Position numbers and translations under genes: made by a program
Notes under the pieces: model-generated
Databases searched by the model: none
Told to the model about the DNA's origin: nothing
The model's input: only the letters and a program-made list of their open reading frames with translations
DNA from: Ignelater luminosus
Taxonomy: Eukaryota > Arthropoda > Insecta > Coleoptera > Elateridae
Direction: 5' to 3'
Assembly (NCBI GenBank): GCA_011009095.1
Contig: VTPC01004454.1
Span: 59,795-123,794 of the forward strand
DNA: 64,000 nt
Shown here: positions 25,297 through 36,200 of the stretch, piece by piece
How the letters are laid out: every line of letters starts with the position of its first letter
Position numbering within the stretch: position 1 is the stretch's first letter

Positions 25297-25729
25297 GGTT
25301 ATACCCTTATACCTACATATAACACATCAAACAAATTATGAAGAGGTAAATGAATATTCTTATATTTTATAAATCATCTGGAATTATTTATATTATTTTT
25401 TTTTATTTTAAAACAGAATAAACCGCTTCTTCTGCAAGAAAGAATTTAGTAGTACATCAACAAGTAACAGACATTTAAAGAATAAAAACCAAGTAGAAGT
25501 GGAAAACAACAGGAATAAACATATCATGTGTCCATTATTGTTCAAATAAAAATGCAGAAGCCGTAAATAATTATGAGTTCCTAAACAAACATCTATTGTC
25601 TGTTCCACGAAAGAAGACGTTTGTGTGAATTAGCAAAACATAAGCACTGGAGTAATTGTTTCAAACAATTTTTATTTAACTGACGAAGACAAAGCTATCG
25701 CGCCATGTCATGTGAAATTAAACACAAAA

Positions 25730-26419
25730 GGTACGTTCGTTTACGTTGTTCTTAAAACTCGGAGTGCTCCGCTTGTTGTAAAAGCCGTTCGTTTTTTGCG
25801 ATCGAGTTAACAGAGTGCGCTATTGTAGCGTTCGTTTTTTACAGGACGGAGTGAAAGGTACAAACTCTTAATGCACCGACTGAAAAGGTGCGTTAGGAGT
25901 TTATGGAAGTACAAATAGAGATGCCAAATTTACAAACATCCAACAATATTTCTCCCTCGCTTTTTTTTTAATGTTTGTTCAATTTCTTTACAATAATTTT
26001 GAAAATTCCAGGCACCCGTATTCATTTGAGTAATAAGTTTGTAGACAAATGTGAGAAAAACATGTATAAATTAATATGCGAACAAATTTTACTATCATTT
26101 GGCAACCCTGCCCAGAGGAAACAGAAAATAAAATACGTATTATAACCTCAATTTTCAATTGTTACAACTGTGTTAATTAAACAAATATACCTACTTTGGT
26201 TTTGTAACACAACAGTCTCACTGAAATTTAAATTAATTAAGATTATTGTTGAGGTTACGCCTACAACTTTATTTGTTTACGTTCTACGACTCCAAATGAT
26301 GCACCGGATGTACCGTTTCGTTCTTTTATTCCGAGAAACTCTGTTTACTCTGTGTATCATGTGATCATTCGCTCTACTCGCAAACGCTCTAGCTCGTAAA
26401 CAGAAAACCGAACGTACCT
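25730..26419. mobile_element. possible inner element with GGTACGTTCG ends
   Basis: GGTACGTTCG at 25730-25739 and CGAACGTACC at 26410-26419 are inverted and lie inside the 25603-26925 repeat pair. The match outside the core is weak, so this may be a small MITE nested in a larger one. Confidence 0.4.
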
Positions 26420-26455
26420 AAAGTTGATTTGTGTAGTCGAGACGAATAAACAAAG

Positions 26456-26665
26456 ACTGTGTCTCCGCTACCGGCGCTGGTTCCCGCAAAACGCATGCAT
26501 GGAAACTGGTGGTGGTTTCCATCCTGCATATATACAGGAGCCGACACCGGTACCATGTATTTTGCTAACAATTGCCGGCACCACTTTGAATATTAGTGCC
26601 GGCATCCTCATTAAGTGCTAGCGCCGGCTTCTCTAATTGATGCCGGCGCCGGCAGCAGAGGCAGG
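26456..26665. repeat. GCCGGC-rich stretch
   Basis: A local GC-rich patch in AT-rich DNA with repeated GCCGG/CCGGC motifs (for example ATTGCCGGCACC, AGTGCCGGCATC, GCGCCGGCTT, GATGCCGGCGCCGGCAG), spaced irregularly. No coding function is inferred. Confidence 0.6.
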
Positions 26666-27218
26666 TTCGTAACTAAATTTAATGCTGTCAAATTGTCTAA
26701 TGTGACTTTTGTAAGCTGCAATAATATTTTAAAAGTAAAATTATTTCTCTCAATTTTTTCAGTACATTGTACTAAAGCTTTTTTATGTTATTTCAAAATT
26801 AGAATTTTCCCGCCATAATATGCCGAAAGTCTTTCTTATTATAATGCAAACACTGGTTTGACTAGTGATTTTCATCTTATGCCATACGAATACTGACGAC
26901 GTCACAAACGTCTTCTTTCGTGGAATGCACAATAAATGAAGTACACTGAGTACACTGTATAAATGTAAAGCAAGCTATTTTAGGAACATTGAGGAGTTTG
27001 CAATCTGAAGCGTCTTAGGAGGCCAGTTTCTACAGTTTTGGGATCTTATATAAATGTTAGTATAAGGCTACCTGGATCTTGATATGCATTTCTGGGATAC
27101 CTTGTATATCTTCTCATATAGGTAATATAAAACCCCCTGTGAAAGTTGTCATATCGACTGCAGCAGCTTGCTTACTCATGACAACCTATGAAAGTTGAAG
27201 TTATCAACATTATTACGA

Positions 27219-28101
27219 CAGCGTATAGTGATTATAGAAGTAGACCAACTCTTCAAAAATTCTTTGTTCTTTTCAAACGCCGAAGTAATAGTTGGTGGGT
27301 AATACCGCTATTTCGAACAGATGTCGCTACGCTAGTGTCAGTGGCATGTGTAGATTTATTTATGGACATTATGAATTACTAGAAAGGCTATCATTGCATT
27401 TTCTGTTCTTAAATTTCATTTTACCAAATTTATAATGGCATTGTATTGAATTAATGAAGAGGATGTAAATCATGCACAAATATCTAAAGAAATCAAATTT
27501 ATCACAATACATTTTAGATACATTACTGTTCTTGTACTCAAATATCTATCTTCAATGGTTACATTTAAATAAATCAATAAATAAATTAGTTGTGTTTTCA
27601 TATTTATTACTTAGTAATTTATAAAAAAATATTTTGTTACATATCTTTCTTATTTACATATATTATGTACAATTATTGTTTTTTATCAACAATTACATTA
27701 ATATTATTTGTCTTGTTTTCCAGAACACATTTAAAATATTTATTTTATTATAAAATTATCGTAGTTAATCGGAGGTAACAAAACTTTTATTCCTTACCTT
27801 TGTTTACGTTGGAAAATTAAAAAAATGCGCATCGAATGTTTCACTATTCGCCCGACATCCTTTCACGACACAAATGCTTTTACAACTCATACTTGTAGCA
27901 AATAAAAGTAACTCAGGTATAGGTCTAGTTTACTTCCACGTGTATGGCACTGATCTAACCTCGCTCGGCCGCTGGCTCGGCGTTCGACCGTCGTGACATC
28001 TACCATAGAAACGCGAACCACCCTCCGACCTGCTGGTTTGTTTACGAGCTAGTTTCCCGATTTTTTAAGAGTTGTTTTACTTCTATAATCACTATACGCT
28101 G
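27219..28101. mobile_element. TIR element with CAGCGTATAGTGATTATAG ends, copy A
   Basis: The first 24 bases (CAGCGTATAGTGATTATAGA onward) are exactly inverted at the right end. It is closely similar over its full length to 52027-52924, differing by small indels. No long open frame is seen. TTA-containing flanks (TTACGA before, GTTACA after) hint at a TTAN target but are not clean. A further single end of this family starts at 28203. Confidence 0.85.
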
Positions 28102-28830
28102 GTTACAATATGAAAATATCGTTTCTTTCATATCGTAACAGGAAAGATTTTTGAGAAGATTTGGGCATAATGTTGGGGTTATCTAAAAAATAGTGTTTAT
28201 AGCAGCGTATAGTGATTAAACAAGTAGAATAACTCCTACAATAAGGGGGAAATTAGCTTGACAACAAACCATCGATCTTAGATGATATTTTACAACCTCT
28301 ATAATAAATGTCACGACGATCGAAAACTACACGTTGCCAATATTTTATTGTAATTGCGTATAAATACTGATATGCCTGGTGTATATCATTCTAATTTAGT
28401 TTCGTTTTTCTAAGACCTGAAATAAATAGTGTCTTAAATTAAACAATAATTCTGTCAGATTTGAAGTTTTGTTTTTCATGGCCATAGCCTTTTTGCAAGT
28501 TTTATCTGTAAAATCGCACATTTGACGAAATTTTTTAATTCAACATTAGAGTGTGCTGCTTTCTTCTTGTTTTTGTAGTTGCTGTTCAACAGTTTCTGTT
28601 CTAATTAATTAAAAACATTTTTGAAGTTTTGTTTTCCATGGCCATAACGTTTTTGTTTTTTAAAAGGTTGTCTGTTGTTTTACGACAGTTAAATGTAGAC
28701 AGCAGCTGTTTTGAACACTTACAAACTTTTTGTGGAAGTTAGAGCAAAAAAATTCTTATGCAACACCTATAACATTTTATATGTCCAGAATGTGAAAAAC
28801 ATGGAGAATCAAAAAATGCCACAAAAAATA

Positions 28831-29012
28831 CAGGGTGTCATTTAAAAAACCAAAGTTGTGTTCATTTCCTGTTTAATTGAAGATGCAAAAAAAAAATTGA
28901 AAGTGCCCCCAAATAGCACACATGCTCATAGACAACAAACTATTTAACCGTTTTTTTGTCAATCGCAAGATAAAGAAGTTATTGAGTGTTCCCTGTTTTT
29001 TGAATGACACTG
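28831..29012. mobile_element. 182-bp TA-flanked MITE
   Basis: Left end CAGGGTGTCATTTAAAAAAC and right end GTTTTTTGAATGACACTG are inverted; TA lies at 28829-28830 and 29013-29014. Confidence 0.7.
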
Positions 29013-29861
29013 TATATTGGGATGCGACCATATCAGCCGTCACTATGGTTACAAATAGTATTAAATAAATGAGGTTAAAATAAATGAAAATGAAAACATA
29101 AAATAAAATACACCGTGATTTTTCATGGGTGGGCCTCCTACGTAGTAATAAATAAATATTTTTTTTCTACAACCGTCAAAAAAAGGTTAGATTTAAGCAT
29201 CGCCAAGGATACGGGAAGCTTTTCATTTTTTAACATGGGAGCAAAATATATATTTTAAACCTATGTGCGCAAAAAATATGTTTCACGCAGGGGTGCGAGA
29301 AAAAAAAACAAAAATGACACATTAGGTAACTACTTATTTTTGCAAATTAATACTTTATTATTTTGCATTTTCATCGCACACTTGTTTTGTGTAATTTACT
29401 TCAAAAATTCATATAATAATATTTGAAGGTTGTAGAAAAAATGTTGTTTGCATTTTGTGAGGGAAATCAGTGATTTTTTGGCGCATTCGAATAACTTTTT
29501 TGCCTCGACTACAAAATAACACTGATATCCCGCACTTAATACAAAAATAACTATTCACGTTCGTAAAAAACAGTGCAACTGTTTTCATTAATTTTTGTTT
29601 ATAAAGGATGCGTTTGTTTCATCGCGCTAGAAGCGTGAAAAAAGTGCCATAGCGGTTTATTTTTTCACTTATTTGAGTGAAAAAATGTAACATGTCATTT
29701 TTTAACGTAAAGTATTTAAATACAAAACATAGAAGGTTGCCGTTGCTATGATACATACTAATTGTACATTTAATATCAATGTTTTCAAATAAAAAGCTAT
29801 TTTTGAAGTAGGTAGTTCTTAGTTTTTATTACGAACATGAAAAAAGTTTTGCATGCAATTC

Positions 29862-29962
29862 GCGAGTAAAGTTACTTTTTTTGACTCGGGGGATTTGCGC
29901 GCTCACCTTCGGCTCGTGCGTCAAACTTTCCTTCTCGTGACAAAAAGATACACTTTACTCAC
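29862..29962. repeat. 100-bp hairpin with CCTTCGGCTCGTG loop, copy 1
   Basis: GAGTAAAG plus a T-rich run and GACTCG on the left pair with CTCGTGACAAAAAG and CTTTACTC on the right. The central loop contains CACCTTCGGCTCGTGCG. The same loop motif and architecture recur at 36558-36661. Confidence 0.65.
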
Positions 29963-30169
29963 TTGTTGCATAAATAACTATTTATCAGAATGACAAACAT
30001 ATGTAAGTGGATGTTTAAGAGGATCTAGTCTGAAAAGTAGAAAAAATTGAACTTTTGCATATTTTACGCAATAAGTCTTAAATAAATCATTGATAACTTT
30101 TGAGGCGGGTGCCGGCCCTGGTTAAATTAAACTTTTATTAGACTTTCTTTATTTCCTAATTAAATATGC

Positions 30170-30175
30170 TTTATT
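30170..30175 (-). terminator. candidate polyadenylation signal of gene 2
   Basis: AATAAA on the minus strand about 110 bases after the gene 2 stop codon. A second AATAAA lies at 30148-30153. Position fits a short 3' UTR; no transcript evidence is available. Confidence 0.45.
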
Positions 30176-30286
30176 TACAATATCTATGTAGGTTTGTGCC
30201 TAAGACAATTTCAAATTATTACAAGTATACAAATATTACAAGTATATAGAGCTGCGAATTTGTAAAGGAGTTTTTATGCTGTAGCT

Positions 30287-33200
30287 TTATTTGAACAAAA
30301 TGTACGCTTGAAGCTCCATGGGGCATAATTCAATGTTGTCTTCAAAGTCAATTACTTCGTGTGCGGATAGAAAAGATAGTGAAGACTTGCGTAACATCAC
30401 ATGCCCTTTACTGTAAGGTAATAGTTCGTGTAATCTTACCTTTAAAAAATCATTTTATACATTAAAGAAGATCTTTATTTCTTTGTTTCTACTTACTGCT
30501 CCCGAACTTTGTGGAAATCGTTTCAACAAAGCTTCATCGGTAAAACAATCATCCAAATATTGTCTATGTAGAACAATTCCAGTGCCATAGTTACCATCTA
30601 TAATAACATTAGGTCTTAAGCTTGCCAAAGTAAAATCTATCCCAAATTCCACTTTAACAGGTGAATAACTATTGGTTATTTCTAAATTGTCATTGTCATT
30701 TTTCAAGATGCGAATTAAGGGAAATAACAAAGTTTGAGATGCTGCATGCGCCGAAACGGATGGAAATCCTCCTGGATAATTGTCTCCTGTAACCTAAATA
30801 TCACAGCATGCATTAAAGATAAATAAATAAACTTGCCTGTTAGTTAGGCCGGCATTGCAGTATAAAAAATATTTGACAAAGATCTTTTATAAGAAATTTT
30901 ATTTAATGTGTTTTATAAAATGTTTCATACGATATTATTTTAATCTAGGTCATTACACTACAATAAATTTTTCTACGTTCGTGCAGCTACAATTAATAGT
31001 TTTAATACTATGTAAAAATTAGTGGCAGTTTGCAAAATGTGATATGAAAGGAACTTATCAAATGTTGTTTAATTGTATTCATTTCTGGTGCAACATCAGT
31101 GTACATTTGAATGCATCTATTTCTGTCTTTGTAGTCGATATATTTTGGATTATTCAGTATTTCATACGATTATATTGTGAAATGAGCATTTGGTAAACTT
31201 TTATAAAGATAATGGTAACTTTTTACCGTTGAAGACATTGAAACTATTCGTGCACCCATATAGTATGTACTACACATAAAACACCAACAACTTCATTAAG
31301 ACAATTGTTTCAAGAAGTTGGATTGCGTCGATGTGGATGGTTTTTTACTGATTTCGCCGATGACTTCCGGCAAACAAATTGTTGTGTTCCAATCAGCGTT
31401 CACAGTTCTTTGATCCTCTAAAGCTATGGTTGTCACATGTCCAGAAATACGGAAGAAACAAGCGATCATTTACTTCGCAACACTGTGTGAAGGAACAACT
31501 TTTGCGGGTATCGATTCAACTCGAAACATCCAAACAGTGGATTGTTGTCTAATTTCAGGCTCGTATGAGTAGATCCAACTTTCGTCACCAGTAACAATGT
31601 CTTACACTAAATTTGAATGATCTCGGTTGAATTTCTTCGGCATTTCTTTGCACCAATTTACACGTTTAACTGATGGCGTAAAATCGTGTGTATTGCTACA
31701 AAACTGGTTAGCTTGGGTACGAACTGTCTACTGAATTATAGGTTATAAGAGACAAATATTTCGAATTTGACAATGGTACAACATTGACATTACCGGAAGT
31801 ACCCGATTGCAGAAATTTCTCCAGGTAGCCTCGTACAGCGTCATGAAAGGCGTTTACTTCTTGTGACAATACTTTTTTCTTCATGTACATTTATTGCATC
31901 ATTGTCTCGCAATTATTATTATATTTTAATTATGAAAGCCAGTTGATTGTGGGACAAAGTACCGACGCCAAACAAAAGACGATCGCAAATTGAGCTCAGA
32001 AACGATTTTCTCTTCGCTAGAGGCGCTGTTGTTCGAGGTTTAAAAGTCAGTTTATAAGTTTGAGGTTATTAAAACTTAAATTTTAGAACAAAACTTATAA
32101 ACTGCCGTTTAGATTTAATGTGGAATAACAGCTCCTCTAGCGGAGAGAAAATCGCTAATGAGCCCAATTTGCGATCGTGTTTTGTTTGGTGCCGGTACTT
32201 TGTCTCGCATCAACTGGCTTTATCAATTATCTCATAACAACGCCATCTATTGGCATCTATCGGAATTAAGATGCGAAACGTCTACAACTTCGAGTAACCT
32301 TAACAAAAGTAGGTACAATCACAAAGAACCCACATTTGGTACAATAAATGAGTGAGAGCCGGGCGTTTGACATTGACATTGATTTTTTCTACCTCATAAA
32401 CGTGTAATGATAATAAATGGTTTGACTTTGTAAAGTATTTCTTTACTTTGTACAAGCCCAGTCAGGGACAGAGGATGGGGACGGGGGCGGCATAGTCGGT
32501 TTTGCCTGAGAACAATAGTAAAAAAAGATCTTGACCTATTTCCATATGAAATACAGTCTTGTCATGAAGTATTGCCTGTAAATCTTGATAGGCGCATGCT
32601 ACACTGTAAGAACTTTAACGAACATACGACAAATAACAACGATATTTGAACTTGACTTTCTCTTCGAACTCTTCCACTTGCCCGGGTAGGTTGATTTCCA
32701 AACGATGAGATTGTATAGTTTAGGAAATCTGCATATCTTCTAAGAAATTTCACTGCGTCCGTTAAAACTTGGGGTATGGATGAGATATTGGAATAAACTT
32801 CATTATCCAATTGCACGGTGACGAGTTGCAGTGGAGTTTCTTCTAACAAGATAGCGCCACGGCTTACACGACTCCCGAAACAATTAATTACCTATGGCAG
32901 TTTTTTTGGAAATCGGCTTTGTAATCCGGAATTTCCAACAAGATCACAGGATTTAACTGTCCTGGACTATTTTGTTTTGCCATGTTTTTATGTCATCTAC
33001 CCCAGTGTGCGGCGCACGGTCTGTGCTTTTAAAACGTAAATACTCGTATAAAATTCATACGTACAAAAACTATATCAATTTTCTTAATGTTATGTTGATT
33101 TCACTAACAACAAAATCACCAACCTAGCGCATTTTACCAAGATTTCATCAAAGGCAAATACGCGTTAGCGTTTTACGTAACGCCTAAACTGTTTGGGCTT

Positions 33201-36200
33201 TTGATGTAACGTTTGTTCATTTCAGTATTTGTCAGTGTTTCGTGTAGTTACTGCTCAGAATTTTTGCCCATTGCTAAAGCGAAGATTTAGTTACTTCTAT
33301 AAACAACTCAAGACAGTGTACATTAACCGGTAAATGTAATAATTACTGGCCTATCCACTATTACATTTACTATAACGTATATCTGCAGACAAACCCGTGC
33401 GTTTATTATATTAAATTATATTATATTAAATAAACTCTCGACCGAAAAATTGGTTTGTAGTAGCACAGTATGTATTCGACCCGCTTCGATCCGTGCGAAA
33501 CTTAGCAACGCGACACTTGAATCAATGCAGGCAAACTTCTTCACATTTTTTTCGTGATCACAGTTTTTAGAAAAAGCACTTTGCACTTTTAAGATTTTAG
33601 CTCTAGACTGTGCAAACGCTTGATTGAAATCGGAACGTCTGAAGACAAAAGTGAACGCTGCAGGCCAATGTTCAGACCTTTAATGCTAACGTGGTCTGCA
33701 CCATAGTGTGGGTATAATGGTGAAGAAGATACAGGTCTCGAATACGTTTAGTTTGCCCATAACGTCAGTTTCGGAAGAAAGCATAAAGGGAGATTCACAA
33801 TTGACTAAACAAATAATTTAGAACGCCATAAAAGACACTTGTTTTAGACGCATGCTTGTCAGTCACCATATTTGAACGTGAACTTGAAGATTTTCTTTTT
33901 CGTTTCGTTTGGTTAATTGCGAATCTTCTTTTCATTTAAAAGCTCTACCTATTGTTTTATGATTCGACTCTAAAATTTAAAAATGACTTTAAAGTTAAGA
34001 AAACCACTAAGTATTTAATTGTTGTAGTATTTATTTCTCGTATCTTATGATTAATTATTACGATAACAATTTCTGTTTCCTTTATCGTTAGTATACAAGC
34101 TACCTGCATGTGTTTCAAAATCAGAAATAACGCGCGCTATTTTCTTCTGTTTTCTTCCAAAACTGACGTCACTAGTCTGAGAGAGATAGATGCAAAACAT
34201 GTGCATTACCACATCATTATGCTTACACCACCGTATGCACAGACAAATCTGAATAGAGTCCAAGCGTGTGAAGCAGGCATTAAGTTTATTTTACAAACGT
34301 TTTGTGTAAAACAAGATATATCGATGAAAGAAGAAAAGAAAAAGTTCATGAAATCCGTTGGAAGTTAGTCGTGCTTACATAGATAGATTTATCTTAAGAG
34401 GCATACAATAAATACAGAAATGCATGAATACCTTGCATATTGGCAACTTTCTCTCAAGAACAACTCTGAAAGTCTGCCTAGTCAAATGATTATCCAAAAT
34501 GCCTTCTCCCATGCCTAAATAATCATCTTGCATAACCCTCCGGTCCAACATAATTTCAATTTGTCCCTCTTTAGGAGAAGTACAACCCAATGGCGTATCT
34601 GTGACTACAGTTAATCTTGTAGTTTTATCTTCCAAATGAACCATTGTTGACATGGGATAATAATTTCCTTGTGTAGGTAACTTATCGTACCATTTTCTAC
34701 GAATTAACTAGAACAGGAAAAATAACTTTAACAAAAATAGAAATAAAAAGTTAAATTCATATTTGGTTAGATATCCATAAATGGCCAGTGTAGTGGTGTA
34801 CATACGCTTTATGCTCGTTGCTTTCTAAATTATTCATCTACTATATTCTAATTAAAACATATCCAAAAATGTATGATACTCGCTATGTAACAGAAGAAGC
34901 TCTAATACAGAAAATTGCTGAAAAAGTACTATCTTCTAAAATTAAGCTATTTATAGCTAGAATTAAAGATGAACTAGTAGCGAGCCTAAAAGTAACGCAG
35001 TCAAGGTGTACAATCATTGGAAAACGAAGTACGGCATCTAAGAAAAATTAACGAGGACTTAAAACAGTGCATCTGCAAGAACAGTATTCGTGTTTGCTAG
35101 AAACCAACAACGAAAATACTACAGAAGTTGCATGCTCTCTAGTCAAAAACAAACCAAGAGTTGAAGTATCTACGGAACAAATTAAACCTGTTGTCTTTTA
35201 AAAGACAGAAAGGACAACTCAAGTCAGTCATTGTAAGATTTCTTAGTAGATTCACAAAGCAAATGGTTTGTGCAAAGAAGATAATGTTGAAAGGTTTTTC
35301 AACAAGGGATTAATAATTACTTTTCTCTAAAGTTTAAATTCTAATAATCTAAATCTTATGAACTGACGTTTAAACTTGTCAAATTTGAAGTAGAACAACA
35401 GCGCGGAACAACGGAGAAAAAATCGTTATCGAGCTCAATTTGAAAACGTTTTTTGTTTGGTGTCGGTACTTTGTCTCAGATCAACTGGCTTTGATTTGCA
35501 CGACGCACATACGGGTATTTACATACAAAAGTTGGCCAAAAGGTCAAATTGTAAAATTTATTGTTGCTGCAAAAAGAATATCTCATATGAATCTTAAGGT
35601 GTTAAGGAACATTTTCACTAGAAAAACCGCCTCCTTATAGCACTTGCAGTACCCGTCAGATAAGCCCAAAGTCGACGGTTTATTTAGTTGCAACCAAACA
35701 CTTGAGTTTATGTGTCGCAATACCTATATTTTGAAATTAGTATTTTCTTTTTATGCGTAACATTATAAATTTGTGTGTTACTATTAAAATTTTTCTTCTT
35801 TCCTTTACACCCACAGTGCGAGCAGAGAGCTAACGTATATCTTTGTCTCTCTTGTTTGACAAGTGTGTCCACACTCTCCCATTAGAAAAATAACATTTAA
35901 TAGAACAATATCAAGGCATACTAAGTCGTACTTACTATTTGACAGTTGCATTGTTGTATAATTTGTTTTTTACTTCGAGTTTAATATTTGCCAGTAACAA
36001 AGCTATTGACATTAAAATAAAAAAATTGATTCATAAAAACTTTAAAGAAAATTGTATACTTTTAATATTTTTCTAGATTAACACACTGTTAACTTTAATA
36101 TTCAACAATAATACCAAAAAATGTGTTTGATGTCACAGTTTGTCTACTGTGTTTTTTGTTATACGATGCTATTAACATTGTGTAATAAATATTCGTTTAT

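Larger units (their letters stand above)
25603..26925. mobile_element. element bounded by 23-bp perfect inverted repeats
   Basis: TTCCACGAAAGAAGACGTTTGTG (split here as TTCCACGAAAGA plus AGACGTTTGTG) occurs at 25603-25625 and exactly inverted at 26903-26925. No target duplication is obvious. It encloses a second inverted-repeat pair at 25730-26419 and a GCCGGC-rich stretch at 26456-26665. No protein is recognisable. Confidence 0.6.
23513..30286. other. intergenic region between the two mannosidase genes
   Basis: 6.8 kb between the 5' end of gene 1 and the 3' end of gene 2, holding the promoter of gene 1 (not resolved), the elements listed separately between 23921 and 29962, and the gene 2 3' UTR. 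I see no additional host gene. 29013-29860 is AT-rich with no assignment. Confidence 0.6.
30794..34431. other. intron 14 of gene 2
   Basis: 3.6 kb holding the mariner relic, the palindromic element at 31935-32221, the GC-rich motif and the Tc1-like relic. 33050-34430 shows no supported feature. Confidence 0.65.

Noticed and set aside
32562..32849. Minus-strand 95-codon open frame
   Set aside because: It is antisense to the plus-strand transposase relic and has no recognisable motif.
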